From Desulfosporosinus hippei DSM 8344 (lineage in GTDB: Bacteria; Bacillota; Desulfitobacteriia; Desulfitobacteriales; Desulfitobacteriaceae): a DNA stretch of 64,000 nucleotides. The DNA lies in the NCBI RefSeq assembly GCF_900100785.1, contig NZ_FNCP01000022.1, positions 1 to 64,000 of the forward strand, read 5' to 3'. The translations under genes and the position numbers were made by a program. Positions 44,981 through 55,712 of this stretch are shown in pieces (position 1 is the first letter of the stretch; each line of letters starts with the position of its first letter). The notes beneath the pieces are model-generated. The model was not told the origin of the DNA. It worked only from the letters and a program-made list of their open reading frames with translations, and did no database searches.

Positions 44981-45310
44981 TTAGATATGGGAATCGAGCA
45001 TTTTTACTAAATCTGCCTTCCCACGGAAGCCAGTGATTTTATCAACCATTTTGCCACCCTTGAAAATTGCCAAGGTTGGTATGCTCATAACTCCATATTG
45101 ACTGGAAATAGGACCATTCTCGTCGACATTAACTTTACCGATGACAATTTTACCGAGATATTCATCGCCAAGTTCATCGATAACAGGAGCAACCATACGA
45201 CATGGACTACACCAAGGAGCCCAAAAATCTACCAACACTACTTGCTCAGACTTTAAAACATCTGATTCGAAATTTGCTGTATTAAACGTTTTAACATTCA
45301 CACCTGCCAT
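44981..45310 (-). CDS. trxA: Thioredoxin
   Basis: 109 residues of classic thioredoxin fold with active site WAPWCSPCRMVAP. The motif is WCSPC, not the usual WCGPC; the Ser may shift the redox potential. cis-Pro is in MSIPTLAIF. It follows csoR by 27 bases, so it belongs to the metal-responsive csoR transcript. Confidence 0.93.
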   Translation of the reverse strand: MAGVNVKTFNTANFESDVLKSEQVVLVDFWAPWCSPCRMVAPVIDELGDEYLGKIVIGKVNVDENGPISSQYGVMSIPTLAIFKGGKMVDKITGFRGKADLVKMLDSHI

Positions 45311-45337
45311 TTGTAATTCCTCCTAATCAGTTATGAT

Positions 45338-45619
45338 TTATTTGATAAATTTAGCGAGCACCCCAATAAGCTCCTCAATTGCAGCTTCTTGATTATTGTT
45401 TTCCACGGCATTGCGCATACATCCCCGTGAATGGTGTTCAAAGACAATCGTGCCGACTCTATTCAAGGCAGCGCGAACTGCAGCAACCTGAATCAAGACA
45501 TCTACACAATACTTGTCACTCTCGACCATACGTTGAATCCCTTTTACTTGGCCTTCAATTTTTTTAAGCCTACGTACAATATCATCTTTGGATTCTGAAT
45601 AGGGGGTTGAATTCGTCAT
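45338..45619 (-). CDS. csoR: CsoR-family copper-sensing repressor
   Basis: 93 residues from MTNSTPYSESKDDIVRRLKKIEGQV. The copper ligands of CsoR match: Cys in DKYCVDVLIQ, His and Cys in FEHHSRGCMRNAV. It binds Cu(I) and then leaves its operator. The ATG at 45619 has GGAGG 9 bases upstream. A longer frame (to 45736) would include the operator and promoter and is not real. An operator-like palindrome sits just upstream. Confidence 0.9.
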   Translation of the reverse strand: MTNSTPYSESKDDIVRRLKKIEGQVKGIQRMVESDKYCVDVLIQVAAVRAALNRVGTIVFEHHSRGCMRNAVENNNQEAAIEELIGVLAKFIK

Positions 45620-45634
45620 GCTATGCATCCTCCG

Positions 45635-45651
45635 ATACCCTAAGGGGGTAG
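45635..45651 (-). promoter_or_regulatory. CsoR operator-like palindrome
   Basis: ATACCCTAAGGGGGTAG: a G-tract inverted repeat matching the CsoR operator pattern (TACCC...GGGTA). It lies between the -10 box and the ribosome binding site, where bound repressor would block transcription of csoR-trxA. Confidence 0.8.
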
Positions 45652-45662
45652 CTACAATTAAT

Positions 45663-45691
45663 ATTATAGCCAATGCTTCCTTCCGTGTCAA
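45663..45691 (-). promoter_or_regulatory. csoR-trxA promoter
   Basis: Perfect consensus: TTGACA (45686-45691), 17 bases, TATAAT (45663-45668). The operator follows at about +5 to +21. Confidence 0.93.
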
Positions 45692-45793
45692 CTCTTCCTT
45701 GACCATAAACGTCAATAACTTCAGAACATTCTTCATATCGCTGCAAAGAGTTATATTGCAATAAAACGCGCTATTTCCTACACCTGTTCTGGA

Positions 45794-47584
45794 CTATTTT
45801 TTGTCAGCAACCGGCTCCTCAATATTCGTTCGAATATGCAATTCTTTAATTTGCTTATCCGCAACCGGCGAAGGAGCATGGGCCATCAAATCAGAGGCAC
45901 TTTGAGTTTTCGGGAAGGCAATCACGTCTCGAATATTATCTTTTCCAGTTAGGAGCATAATCATTCGATCTAGGCCGAAGGCAATTCCTCCATGAGGAGG
46001 GGTGCCATATTCAAATGCTTCCATGAGAAATCCGAATTGAGCCACTGCTTCCTCCTCAGAAAATCCAAGCAACTTAAATAACTGTTCTTGAACTTCACGA
46101 CGATGAATCCGAATACTTCCGCCTCCCAGCTCAGTTCCATTAAGAACCATATCATAGGCCTTTGCTCGAACCTTTAGAGGCTCGCTCTCAAGAAGCTGTA
46201 AGTCTTCATCCATTGGTGCAGTAAATGGATGATGAATCGCAATATGGCGTTTCTGTTCATCATCATATTCTAAGAGTGGGAATTCCGTGACCCATAAGAA
46301 TTGAAGCACCCCTTCTTCAATTAACCCTAAGCGTTTTGCTAATTCCAAGCGCAAATGTCCTAAAGCATCCGAAACCACGGCATAGGTATCTGCAACAAAG
46401 AACAATATATCCCCAGTCTCGGCACGGGTAAGATCAATTAGGGCGGCCATCTCTTCCTCAGTAAAGAACTTGGCAATGGGGGACTTAATTCCTTCCTCAG
46501 CCATGACGATCCAGGCCAAGCCCTTAGCTCTATAGGTACTCACAAATTTAGCTAAATCATCAATTTCTCGACGAGGCATCCCGGCACACCCTTTTGCACA
46601 GATACATTTGACACTCCCGCCGCCGGCAACAACATTAGCGAATACTTTAAATCCTGATTTTCCAACCAGATCCCCCACATCAATTAATTCCATCCCAAAC
46701 CGAGTATCCGGTTTATCCGACCCGTAACGATCCATAGCCTCTTTATACGTTAAACGGGGGAAAGGTATAGAAACCTCTTTTCCCACAGCCTCAGCAAAAA
46801 TTTTAACCATTAATTTTTCCATCATGGGAAGTATATCTTCCACTTCAACGAAGGACATTTCGACATCCAGTTGAGTAAATTCAGGCTGCCGGTCAGCCCT
46901 TAGATCCTCGTCTCGGAAACAACGAGCAATTTGAAAATACTTCTCCATACCACCTACCATAAGGAGTTGCTTATATAATTGCGGGGACTGTGGTAAAGCA
47001 TAAAACTCCCCCGGGTGTACGCGGCTTGGAACCAGATAATCTCGTGCCCCTTCAGGGGTAGATTTGTTGAGCATCGGAGTCTCGATTTCATAAAAATCTT
47101 GACTGTCAAAGAAATTACGCATAATTTGAGTAACTCTATGTCTAATTTTAAACACTGACTGCATCTCCGGGCGACGCAAATCTAAATAGCGATATTTTAA
47201 TCTCACGGTTTCATCAACATCCACTTGATCCACCAGATAGTAGGGTGGAGTTTTAGCTCCGTTGAGAACTTCTAACGAATAAGCAACGATCTCAATTTTT
47301 CCGGTGACAAGGTTAGGATTAATCATACCCTCAGGACGAGCGATTACTTGTCCTTGAATAGAGACTACGAACTCTGAACGTAAGCTTTCTGCTACTGTAA
47401 ATCCAGCACCCATTCTCTCAGGGTCAAAAACCACTTGGACAATACCGGAGCGATCTCTCAAATCAACAAAGATTAAGCCCCCATGGTCACGACGGCGCTG
47501 AACCCATCCTAACAAACGAACGGTTTCTCCCACTTTTTCTAATCCTAATTCACCATTTTGTATACGTTCTGAAAATACTGTCAT
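45794..47584 (-). CDS. aspS: Aspartyl-tRNA synthetase
   Basis: 596 residues from [20 protein letters not shown] (ATG at 47584, GAGAGGTG upstream). The OB-fold N-domain with [21 protein letters not shown], class II motif 2 [18 protein letters not shown], a bacterial GAD insertion and motif 3 [13 protein letters not shown] are present. The insertion contains an unusual Cys-rich [13 protein letters not shown]. The gene follows hisS by one base, and both lie under the T-box at 48885-49166. Confidence 0.97.
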   Translation of the reverse strand: MTVFSERIQNGELGLEKVGETVRLLGWVQRRRDHGGLIFVDLRDRSGIVQVVFDPERMGAGFTVAESLRSEFVVSIQGQVIARPEGMINPNLVTGKIEIVAYSLEVLNGAKTPPYYLVDQVDVDETVRLKYRYLDLRRPEMQSVFKIRHRVTQIMRNFFDSQDFYEIETPMLNKSTPEGARDYLVPSRVHPGEFYALPQSPQLYKQLLMVGGMEKYFQIARCFRDEDLRADRQPEFTQLDVEMSFVEVEDILPMMEKLMVKIFAEAVGKEVSIPFPRLTYKEAMDRYGSDKPDTRFGMELIDVGDLVGKSGFKVFANVVAGGGSVKCICAKGCAGMPRREIDDLAKFVSTYRAKGLAWIVMAEEGIKSPIAKFFTEEEMAALIDLTRAETGDILFFVADTYAVVSDALGHLRLELAKRLGLIEEGVLQFLWVTEFPLLEYDDEQKRHIAIHHPFTAPMDEDLQLLESEPLKVRAKAYDMVLNGTELGGGSIRIHRREVQEQLFKLLGFSEEEAVAQFGFLMEAFEYGTPPHGGIAFGLDRMIMLLTGKDNIRDVIAFPKTQSASDLMAHAPSPVADKQIKELHIRTNIEEPVADKK

Positions 47585-47585
47585 G

Positions 47586-48857
47586 TCAAACACCTCTCTG
47601 ATACTTCATAAATATTTCTTCGACTGCATCATTTAACGGAACTTCCATCTGCTCTCCTGATGTTAAGTCTCGTATAACGAGCACATTTCGATCCAGCTCT
47701 TCTTCTCCCAGGATAAAGGCTAAGGAGGCTCCTTGGCGATTAGCTGATTTTAGTTGGTTTTTTAAACTACGTCCCAGCAAATCCATTCCAACAGGCATGC
47801 CTTTGCTCCGCAGGGCAGTCACCAGGGCAAACCCCTCAATCTGGGCTTTCTCACCAAGTGCGATCAGCATAGCAAATTGCTTCGGTTTTTCTTCGGGCAG
47901 CTTATTTTGAACCTGAAGGGCCGCTAAAACCCTTTCAATGCCCATGGCAAATCCAATACCGGGAGTAGCAGGTCCGCCAATTTCTTCAACCAGCTTATCG
48001 TACCTGCCTCCCCCACAAATTGCACTCTGAGCTCCGATTTCTTCAACCATAACTTCAAAGGCAGTTTTTGTATAATAATCCAAGCCTCTTACCAAACGAG
48101 GATTAACTCGATACACTACTCCAGCCCTGCCTAAAATGGCTAGAACCTTCTCAAAGTGAGTACTACAATCCTCACAAAGAGTATCCCTGGTTGTCGGTGC
48201 ACCTACAGTCACCTCTTGGCAGGAAGGGTTCTTACAGTCTAAGATACGCAAAGGGTTACGATCAAAACGCTCCTGACAATCATTACACAAATCTTTCTTA
48301 CGAGAGATCAGAAACTCCTGAAGCTGCTCCCGATGCCTGGCCCGACAAACCGGACATCCCACAGAATTCACATGAACTTCTAAGCCGCTTAGTCCAAGGC
48401 GTTTATACAAATTCCAAACTAAACTGATTACTTCTGCATCCACAATCGGTTGGTCAGCACCCAATACCTCTACTCCAAATTGATGGAACTGGCGAAAACG
48501 TCCGCTTTGAGGCCGCTCATAGCGAAACATAGGACCAATGTAGTACAATTTTACAGGTTGAGGTTGGCCATAGAGCTTGTCCTCTACATAAGCACGGCAA
48601 ACTGATGCCGTCAGCTCCGGACGCAGGGTCATAGATCGATCCCCTTTGTCCTGGAAGGTATACATCTCTTTCTTTACAATGTCAGTAGTCTGACCGACCC
48701 CTCTTTGAAAGAGTTCCGTTGCTTCGAACATTGGTGTCCGGATTTCTTCATACCCATATTCTCGGCAAACTGAGCGAATGGTCTCTTCAAGATATTGCCA
48801 TTGTTCAATTATCCCCGGCAATAAATCTTGAGTCCCTTTGGGACGCTGAATTGCCAT
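47586..48857 (-). CDS. hisS: Histidyl-tRNA synthetase
   Basis: 423 residues from [15 protein letters not shown], the usual HisRS start; AGGGGG precedes the ATG at 48857. A longer frame runs into the T-box terminator and is not real. Motif 2 is [16 protein letters not shown] and [20 protein letters not shown]; motif with CGGGRYDKL binds histidine. An insert carries eight Cys (CPVC, CNDC, DCKNPSC, CEDC), probably binding zinc, as in other clostridial HisRS. Confidence 0.96.
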   Translation of the reverse strand: MAIQRPKGTQDLLPGIIEQWQYLEETIRSVCREYGYEEIRTPMFEATELFQRGVGQTTDIVKKEMYTFQDKGDRSMTLRPELTASVCRAYVEDKLYGQPQPVKLYYIGPMFRYERPQSGRFRQFHQFGVEVLGADQPIVDAEVISLVWNLYKRLGLSGLEVHVNSVGCPVCRARHREQLQEFLISRKKDLCNDCQERFDRNPLRILDCKNPSCQEVTVGAPTTRDTLCEDCSTHFEKVLAILGRAGVVYRVNPRLVRGLDYYTKTAFEVMVEEIGAQSAICGGGRYDKLVEEIGGPATPGIGFAMGIERVLAALQVQNKLPEEKPKQFAMLIALGEKAQIEGFALVTALRSKGMPVGMDLLGRSLKNQLKSANRQGASLAFILGEEELDRNVLVIRDLTSGEQMEVPLNDAVEEIFMKYQRGV

Positions 48858-48884
48858 TACATATTCCCCCTTAAGTAATAGTAT

Positions 48885-49166
48885 AAAAAAAGCCCTCGTT
48901 CCTTGCTTTGCGCAAGGGACGAGAGCTTCTCGTGGTGCCACCCTAATTGACGGAATTACTCCGCCCACTTTACAGTCGTTAACGAGACTATCCGATTGTA
49001 AAAAAGCTCCCTTATTGGCTGTCCTACCGTGCGTCTTTCAGGCTGGTTCCAGTCATGCAAGCCCTCCCTGGAGAAAGGTTAACACGGAATTTTCCAAAAG
49101 GTTTTGTGTTTTGAGCCTTCTACATTAATATTTTTTGCGATTGGTAACAAACGTTTACCTTTGATC
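48885..49166 (-). ncRNA. T-box riboswitch upstream of hisS-aspS
   Basis: On the minus strand the T-box AGGGTGGCACCACG (48931-48944) is followed by a terminator (48885-48928) with arms CTCTCGTCCCTTGC and GCAAGGAACGAGGG and seven T. Upstream lies a stem I with TGAAAGACGCACGG (49027-49040). The GAC triplet (49033-49035) after the GAA points to tRNA-Asp, although the exact specifier register is uncertain. It should control both synthetase genes. Confidence 0.9.
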
Positions 49167-49172
49167 GATATA

Positions 49173-49201
49173 TTTTATCAAATGCAATGGGGGTTGTCAA
49201 T
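49173..49201 (-). promoter_or_regulatory. Promoter of the hisS-aspS T-box
   Basis: TTGACA (49196-49201), 17 bases, TAAAAT (49173-49178). Transcription starts near 49166. Confidence 0.85.
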
Positions 49202-49213
49202 AAAGCGTAAGGG

Positions 49214-49834
49214 CTACACCAAGAACGGATTATCCCGCTTTTCTTCCCCGATACTGGTTTCCTCTCCATGGCCTGGGAAAACTCGAGTATTTTCAGGAAG
49301 CAGCAAAAGCTTATTCTTGACCCCACTCAAAAGCTGATCCATTGACCCTCCCGGAAAATCAGTTCTGCCAATCGAACCGGCAAACAGAGTGTCCCCGCTA
49401 ATCAACCCGTCAGAACACAGAAAACAAACACTGCCCGGGGAATGACCCGGCGTGGCAATAACTTTTAGTTGTTCTTTTCCAATCATAAGTTCTTGCCCGT
49501 CTCCTAGCAAGAGATCTGCCTTCTGAAGGGCCAGCCCCGGTCCAAAATAACTCGACAGATTCTTTTTCCCATCAGTAAGCATTCCTGCGTCGCCCTCGTG
49601 TATTCCTACTTTTACATCGCCTAATAACTCTCGAAGTTCATCCACTGCACCAATGTGATCAATATGCCCATGAGTCAGCAGGATATATTCAACTTTGAGA
49701 CCCTTCTCCAATATCCAGCGATAAATCCGTTTCCCGTCAGCACCCGGGTCGATAACCACAGCATTCTTACTTTCTGCACAAGAGAATAAATAACAATTTG
49801 CCCCCATGGCACCCATAGCTCGCCCTTCAAGCAT
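49214..49834 (-). CDS. MBL-fold hydrolase, glyoxalase II-like
   Basis: 206 residues. The metal-binding THGHIDHIGA, the later GHSPGSVCF, SGDTLFAGSIGRTDFPGG and FPGHGEETS motifs define a metallo-beta-lactamase fold of the YqgX/YcbL group, probably a hydroxyacylglutathione-hydrolase-like enzyme. Substrate not known. ATG with AAGGAGG upstream; between dtd and hisS, the standard neighbourhood in Peptococcaceae. Confidence 0.9.
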   Translation of the reverse strand: MLEGRAMGAMGANCYLFSCAESKNAVVIDPGADGKRIYRWILEKGLKVEYILLTHGHIDHIGAVDELRELLGDVKVGIHEGDAGMLTDGKKNLSSYFGPGLALQKADLLLGDGQELMIGKEQLKVIATPGHSPGSVCFLCSDGLISGDTLFAGSIGRTDFPGGSMDQLLSGVKNKLLLLPENTRVFPGHGEETSIGEEKRDNPFLV

Positions 49835-49847
49835 TCAATAAACCTCC

Positions 49848-50297
49848 TTAGAAATTCTTTTTACTATCTAAGAGTATCGTCACAGGTCCATTATTAACCA
49901 GTTCAACGTCCATCTCTGCCTGGAAGACCCCAGTCTCAACCTTTAGGCCATAACTTCGAGCTCTCTCTACGCCTTGATTGAACAAAGCCTTAGCCTGATC
50001 CGGTGGCGCAGCCGTTGAAAAGCTGGGGCGTTTCCCCTTACGGCAATCACCATAAAGAGTAAATTGGGATACCATAAGAATTTCTCCCCCCACGTCTTGA
50101 ACAGAGCGATTCATTTTTGCCTCTTGGTCTTCGAAAATTCGTAGTCCTACCAGTTTGTCGATCATCCAGTTTAAATCCTCAGTTCCGTCGTCCTGACCGA
50201 CAGCCAGTAACACCAAAAGACCCTCAGCAATATTTCCCACCCTTTCACCGTTTACGGTTACAGAAGCACTTTTTACACGCTGAATGACACTGCGCAT
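49848..50297 (-). CDS. dtd: D-aminoacyl-tRNA deacylase
   Basis: 149 residues starting [18 protein letters not shown] and with the active-site [17 protein letters not shown] and [10 protein letters not shown] motif. It removes D-amino acids (and Gly from tRNA-Ala) from tRNA. Begins directly at the rel stop codon, so translation is probably coupled; AGGAGG precedes it. Confidence 0.96.
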   Translation of the reverse strand: MRSVIQRVKSASVTVNGERVGNIAEGLLVLLAVGQDDGTEDLNWMIDKLVGLRIFEDQEAKMNRSVQDVGGEILMVSQFTLYGDCRKGKRPSFSTAAPPDQAKALFNQGVERARSYGLKVETGVFQAEMDVELVNNGPVTILLDSKKNF

Positions 50298-52532
50298 TTA
50301 GGTTCCTCCTGAATGGATTCGCTTGACCTCAGTGATGTCTTTCACCTTACGAATTTTTTGCATAACCATTTTAAGGTGCTCTAGATTCCTAATCTCAATT
50401 CGCAACTGGATATGAGCCACATCCCCTTTACCAACTCGAGCATTGATCCCAAGAATATGTGTGCGGGTATCTAAAACTGTATTCATAACCTCTGTGACCA
50501 GACGCGGCTTATCCATGCCGTAGATTTGGATATCGACAGGGTAAGTGGAGTCTGCTTGTTCTGCCCACATAACCTCAACGATCCGATTACTTTCTTCATC
50601 AGAGTGACTAAGGACATTGCTACAATCCTCACGATGAATAGAAACTCCTCGCCCACGGGTAATGTAACCCATGATCAAATCACCAGGCAGAGGATTACAA
50701 CACTGGGCAAAACGTATCAGTACATTATCGACACCTTTAACCCTAACCCCATGGGATGCTTTGCCGTAAGAAATCTGAGCCGGTGCTTTACCTTCCCCCT
50801 GTTGAAGGGCGGCTAGCTGCATTTTCTCTCGTTCTTCTTTGGTAAGATCCTCACGCAAGCGCATTAAAACTTTATTGGTGGTAAGTACGCCATCTCCTAT
50901 GGAAGCGTATAGATCATCCAATCCAACAAAGTTGTAATTCCTCCCAATAACCATAAGACTTTCCGGCTTGAGGACAGCTGCGGGATCCAGGCCTAACTTA
51001 CGCACCTCACGCTCCAAGTTTTCACGCCCGCGTATGATATTATCTTCACGCTGTTCTTTCTTAAACCATTGACGAATTCGATTTTTAGCTTGTGACGTTT
51101 TAACAAAAGACAGCCAATCTCGGCTGGGGCCGCTCCCTTGCTTCGAGGTAAGGATTTCTAAAATATCGCCATTGTTTAATTTTGTCTCAAGCGGAACAAT
51201 TCGACCATTGATCTTAGCACCTACACAGCGGTGTCCCACATCCGTGTGAACCCGATATGCAAAGTCTACCGGACAGGAGTCTGCAGGCAATTCAACCACA
51301 TCACCCTTAGGCGTAAACACAAAGACCGTATCGGCAAACAAGTCAATTTTTAAGGACTCCATAAATTCTCCGGCGTCCCGAGAATCATGCTGCCATTCCA
51401 ACAGTTGACGCAACCAGGAGAGTTTTTGCTCGAAATTTACACTCGTTGTTTTGTTACCACAGTCTTTGCCACTCGATCCCTTGGTAGCGCACTCTTTGTT
51501 ACTTCCTTCCTTGTACTTCCAATGCGCAGCAATTCCATATTCTGAAGTTCGGTGCATCTCGCAGGTTCGGATTTGGATTTCAAAAGGTTCTCCGTGCAGT
51601 CCAATTAGGGTAGTATGCAACGATTGATACATATTCGGCTTAGGCATGGCAATGTAATCTTTAAATCGACCGGGTATTGGCTTCCACATAGTATGGATGA
51701 TCCCTAAGGCACCATAGCAATCGTTAACAGAGTCTACAATTACTCTAATTGCCATTAAGTCGTAGATTTCACTCAGGTCTTTGTTCTGAGTCGTCATTTT
51801 ACGATAGATGCTGTAAAAATGTTTTGGACGCCCGGCAATATCAGCAAAAATCTCCACTTCATCCAGACGTTCTCGCATTTGCACAATAACTTCATTGATA
51901 TAGGCTTCACGCTCTCGCCGTTTGAGCGCTATTCCTTCAACAAGGTCATAGTATTCCTGGGGCTTTAGATATCGAAAGGAAAGATCCTCCAACTCCCATT
52001 TAATTCGAAAAATACCTAAACGGTTAGCTAAAGGGGCAAATATCTCTAGAGTTTCCTGAGCAATTTCCTTTTGTTTTTGCTCTGAGTGATATTTTAAAGT
52101 GCGCATGTTATGCAGGCGATCAGCTAGTTTAATGAGAATGACTCGAATGTCTTTAGCCATTGCTAAAAACATTTTTCGTAAATTTTCTACTTGTTGTTCG
52201 ACCTTACTCTTATACTCGATTCGCCCGAGTTTAGTGACACCGTCAACAAGCAAAGCAATCTCTGATCCAAATTCCTTTTCTATATCAGCAATAGTAAATT
52301 CAGTATCCTCTACTACATCATGAAGCAAGGAGGCTGCAATTGTGGCCTCATCCATTTCAAGTTCAACCAAGATCTGGGCAACTTCTAAGGGGTGTAAGAT
52401 ATAATCTTCCCCTGAGTTGCGAAGTTGGTTCCTATGCGCTACTTCAGCAAAGTGATAGGCCTTATCCACAATACCTATCCGTGATTGCGGAAACTTCTTT
52501 TTCATTTTTACTAATAATTCTGGGAAGGACAT
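50298..52532 (-). CDS. rel: Bifunctional (p)ppGpp synthetase/hydrolase Rel
   Basis: 744 residues. The HD hydrolase domain has intact HPLEVAQIL and SLLHDVVEDTEFT. The synthetase domain has VNDCYGALGIIHTMWKPIPGRFKDYIAMPKPNMYQSLHTT. The TGS domain (VFTPKGDVVELP) and a C-terminal zinc-finger-like and ACT region (GCNPLPGD-like RFAQCCNPLPGDLIMGY) follow. Both activities appear intact. Stringent-response control; follows apt by about 60 bases. Confidence 0.96.
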   Translation of the reverse strand: MSFPELLVKMKKKFPQSRIGIVDKAYHFAEVAHRNQLRNSGEDYILHPLEVAQILVELEMDEATIAASLLHDVVEDTEFTIADIEKEFGSEIALLVDGVTKLGRIEYKSKVEQQVENLRKMFLAMAKDIRVILIKLADRLHNMRTLKYHSEQKQKEIAQETLEIFAPLANRLGIFRIKWELEDLSFRYLKPQEYYDLVEGIALKRREREAYINEVIVQMRERLDEVEIFADIAGRPKHFYSIYRKMTTQNKDLSEIYDLMAIRVIVDSVNDCYGALGIIHTMWKPIPGRFKDYIAMPKPNMYQSLHTTLIGLHGEPFEIQIRTCEMHRTSEYGIAAHWKYKEGSNKECATKGSSGKDCGNKTTSVNFEQKLSWLRQLLEWQHDSRDAGEFMESLKIDLFADTVFVFTPKGDVVELPADSCPVDFAYRVHTDVGHRCVGAKINGRIVPLETKLNNGDILEILTSKQGSGPSRDWLSFVKTSQAKNRIRQWFKKEQREDNIIRGRENLEREVRKLGLDPAAVLKPESLMVIGRNYNFVGLDDLYASIGDGVLTTNKVLMRLREDLTKEEREKMQLAALQQGEGKAPAQISYGKASHGVRVKGVDNVLIRFAQCCNPLPGDLIMGYITRGRGVSIHREDCSNVLSHSDEESNRIVEVMWAEQADSTYPVDIQIYGMDKPRLVTEVMNTVLDTRTHILGINARVGKGDVAHIQLRIEIRNLEHLKMVMQKIRKVKDITEVKRIHSGGT

Positions 52533-52591
52533 AGGTGAACTCCTCTCATCCTTGCAATAACACTTGATCTACCACTCAGAAAGCTGCAAAT

Positions 52592-53104
52592 CTAATACTC
52601 TACCAGTGAAAAAACCGGGTAATCGATCAGCTTCTCACGGCCATTTAAGAATGCCAATTCAATTAGAAAACCCATGCCAACCACGTCTGCCCCAATCTTT
52701 CGGATCAAATTTGCTGTTGCCAACATTGTTCCGCCAGTTGCTAACAGATCATCAACCATAACTACTCGTTCTCCAGGCTTTATAGCATCTGCATGTACTT
52801 CTAATGTATCAAATCCATATTCTAAAGCATATGTCTCAGAAATTGTTTTTGAAGGCAATTTACCGGGTTTGCGAACAGGAACAAACCCTACTCCTAAGGC
52901 ATAGGCCACCGGGGCACCAAATAAGAAGCCCCGGGCTTCAGGCCCCACAATGACATCAGGCTTCCAAGGTTTTATCTTTTCTACAAAAGCATCGATAGCT
53001 TGGTGATATACTTCACCCTCTTTAAGCAGTGTAGTAATGTCCTTATAGGAAATTCCCTCCTTGGGAAAATCAGATATGACGCGAATATGATCTCTAAAAT
53101 CCAT
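52592..53104 (-). CDS. apt: Adenine phosphoribosyltransferase
   Basis: 170 residues from [24 protein letters not shown] motif [14 protein letters not shown], and the Apt signature [18 protein letters not shown]. Salvages adenine to AMP. The ATG at 53104 is preferred over an earlier ATG without binding site. Between recJ and rel. Confidence 0.95.
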   Translation of the reverse strand: MDFRDHIRVISDFPKEGISYKDITTLLKEGEVYHQAIDAFVEKIKPWKPDVIVGPEARGFLFGAPVAYALGVGFVPVRKPGKLPSKTISETYALEYGFDTLEVHADAIKPGERVVMVDDLLATGGTMLATANLIRKIGADVVGMGFLIELAFLNGREKLIDYPVFSLVEY

Positions 53105-53171
53105 GTCTTTAAGCCGCCTTTCTTTAAGCATACTTCAAATTGAGTGCAACAACCTTATAATGGAGTAATTC

Positions 53172-55583
53172 TTACAGGACTTTAAGCGCTGAATTTAATA
53201 GTTCTTTGTGAAACTTTAATGCCTGTTCAAACCGTTCTTTGGTTAGGCGATAGCGCGAAGAAGAGTCCAGCTCTAATTTGCTTTTCGCGGGAATCCATTT
53301 TAGAAAGAACTCGTCTGATCCGCCTAGGCATTGGATAAGTCCCAACTCTTCAAATATCTTCAAGGCAGCTTTTTGAGCTTGGGATACAGTTTGATTCCCA
53401 CCCCAAAGAAAGGGGTTAGCCGTTTTTGATTTGGTCTGGAGTTCCCGATATAATTCAACGAGCTCATCGCGAGATATAAAACAACAACGTTGACGAACTC
53501 TTTCCTCAAGAGGGCTTTCAAATCCTGCTAGTGCAATGCGAAATATACCTAATCCCCGTAATTTTTCGACACCCTCCTTGAAATCCTCACCTGTTAGCGG
53601 CAAACCGAGTATCATGCCAAGGTTTCGCTTAACTATTGCTTGTTCATTGACATCTAAATGCTTGTCCTGGATGAGACTTTTAGGGGAATTATCGCTATTA
53701 GGCAAATCATTCCCAAGTCGAAGAGTCGGCATACTCCCTGTATTGTCCCAAACCCATAAACCTTCTTTTTTTTGTACTGGCCATTCAGACCTCAGTATAT
53801 ATCTCCAATCTAACCATTCTATTTCCTGCTCCTCAAGTGTAGCAGCTACTTCCTGATTAGTGTATTTGATGAAAGGATCATTCCAATCTGCCTCAGGCTG
53901 GACATCCTTAATCATTAATTGAACATCCTCCCGCCCCCGAAAAGTATTCCAATCAAGAGCAAAAGCGGCATCCAAGGTTAGTTCATCCTGAAGTTCACGT
54001 AAACGTTCTCCTATTCTGAACGCAATTCCTTCTTGTTCTCCTTTAGATCCAAAACGAAATTTAATATGACTTTGTTCTTTGCCAACAGCACTCAAGGAAT
54101 GCACAGGAATTTCCTTACAAGCTAGAATTGGGCCGGGATTGCCAAGTCCAAAGGGTGCCATTTGTTCAAGTTGACGAAGTAAGTCTGGAGAGACCATATT
54201 CAGAGTAACTAAGGAATCAACTCGTAAGACTTCTTGAAACAGAGCTTCATCGAAGGCTAATGCTTGCTTATTAAGGCCCTCTCTGAGTTTTCCGACATCT
54301 TTTGTAAGAAGAGAGAAGCCAGCAGCTTGTCTATGTCCGCCAAACTTTGTTAGAAGATGGGCCTGTTGACTTAATTGTTCTAAAACCGGATACCCCAGAA
54401 TTCCACGGGCTGATCCCTTAGCCTCATCTCCATCTTCCGAGATCATAAAAACCGGTCGATAATACCGTTCTACCAAGCGGGAGGCCACAATCCCCACAAC
54501 CCCATGATGCCAATTTTCTGCTGAAAGAACGATAACTCTGGGCAACGGTTTACCCTCTAATAAGGAAACGGCTTCTGCTAGGATCTCCTTTTCCGTTTCC
54601 TGACGCATTTGGTTTTCTTTGGTTAACTGCCGAGCAAGTTCAGTAGCTCGTTCGGCATCCTCGGATAAGAGCAGTTCCAACCCCGCTCGGGCGCTATCCA
54701 TTCGTCCGGCAGCGTTGATTCTGGGAGCAACCATAAAGCCGATCTGTCCAGCTTTAAGAGGTTTATCCTTTAAACCACACTCCTCGAGAAGAGCAGCTAG
54801 GCCAGGGTGATTGGTTTCTTCCATTTGGCGAAGACCATAATGAACCAGAATCCGGTTTTCCCCAACTACTGGGACAAGATCTGCAATAGTCCCTAAAGCA
54901 ACTAAATCTAAAAGATACATTTCCGTTTGAATGCCTACTTCAAGGTTTCCCAGAGATTGTAACAAGGCCTGAGCCAATTTAAACGCTACCCCAACTCCGG
55001 CTAAATCACGAAATGGGTAACCTGAATTTTCAAGCTTCGGATTGATAATAGCAAAGGCCTCCGGCAAGACTTGACCGGGTTCATGGTGATCAGTAATGAT
55101 GATATCAATATTACTGGTTTTTGCTTGGATTACTTCGGCGACTGCTGTAATTCCACAGTCAACCGTAATTATTACGCTCACTCCCACCTTAGCCGCACGC
55201 TCAACAGCCTCAGCATGGAGACCATAACCTTCATCTTGGCGGTGAGGGATATAGGCTACCGCTTGAAAACCCAGATCTATAAGTACTTTATATAATAAAG
55301 TGGTACTTGTCACTCCATCAACATCATAATCTCCGTAAATAAGTATCTTTTCCTGACGCTTTAGGGCTAAAGTTAATCTCTTTATGGTTTTCCTCATATC
55401 ACAAAAACAGAAAGGGGAATTTAGATTTAGGAGCGTAGGATGTAAAAATTCAATAGCCTCTTCCGGCTTTTCGTACCCTCTTTGAACCAGTATCTCTGAG
55501 ACAATCGGGGAAACCCCTAATAAACTTCCCAGTGTTTCCGACCTACGTCCGGAAGATTGCGGTACCGACCATATGCGTTTCAC
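53172..55583 (-). CDS. recJ: Single-strand exonuclease RecJ
   Basis: 803 residues from GTG at 55583 (GGAGGAG upstream; a longer frame of 38 extra residues lacks homology). DHH motifs: YGDYDVDGVTSTTLL, VDCGITAVAEV, ITDHHEPG, and DHHA1-domain motif TKFGGHRQAAGFSL. It degrades 5'-ended single strands in repair and recombination. The long C-terminal half is less conserved, as in other Firmicute RecJ. Confidence 0.95.
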   Translation of the reverse strand: MKRIWSVPQSSGRRSETLGSLLGVSPIVSEILVQRGYEKPEEAIEFLHPTLLNLNSPFCFCDMRKTIKRLTLALKRQEKILIYGDYDVDGVTSTTLLYKVLIDLGFQAVAYIPHRQDEGYGLHAEAVERAAKVGVSVIITVDCGITAVAEVIQAKTSNIDIIITDHHEPGQVLPEAFAIINPKLENSGYPFRDLAGVGVAFKLAQALLQSLGNLEVGIQTEMYLLDLVALGTIADLVPVVGENRILVHYGLRQMEETNHPGLAALLEECGLKDKPLKAGQIGFMVAPRINAAGRMDSARAGLELLLSEDAERATELARQLTKENQMRQETEKEILAEAVSLLEGKPLPRVIVLSAENWHHGVVGIVASRLVERYYRPVFMISEDGDEAKGSARGILGYPVLEQLSQQAHLLTKFGGHRQAAGFSLLTKDVGKLREGLNKQALAFDEALFQEVLRVDSLVTLNMVSPDLLRQLEQMAPFGLGNPGPILACKEIPVHSLSAVGKEQSHIKFRFGSKGEQEGIAFRIGERLRELQDELTLDAAFALDWNTFRGREDVQLMIKDVQPEADWNDPFIKYTNQEVAATLEEQEIEWLDWRYILRSEWPVQKKEGLWVWDNTGSMPTLRLGNDLPNSDNSPKSLIQDKHLDVNEQAIVKRNLGMILGLPLTGEDFKEGVEKLRGLGIFRIALAGFESPLEERVRQRCCFISRDELVELYRELQTKSKTANPFLWGGNQTVSQAQKAALKIFEELGLIQCLGGSDEFFLKWIPAKSKLELDSSSRYRLTKERFEQALKFHKELLNSALKVL

Positions 55584-55712
55584 AAATATCTCCTCCAGAC
55601 TTTCATTATAGAACAGCGCAAAAATTGCAGCAACCATTATCAATGGTCGACCAGCCCACCGATGATTGTTCGAAATGATGGCCGAACCAACTCTCACTCA
55701 ATTATGCCTCAC

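Noticed and set aside
45620-45736. Long N-terminal extension of the CsoR frame
   Set aside because: It covers the CsoR operator and a perfect promoter; the internal ATG has GGAGG at the proper distance.
48858-48968. Long N-terminal extension of hisS
   Set aside because: It reads through the T-box terminator; [11 protein letters not shown] is the family start.
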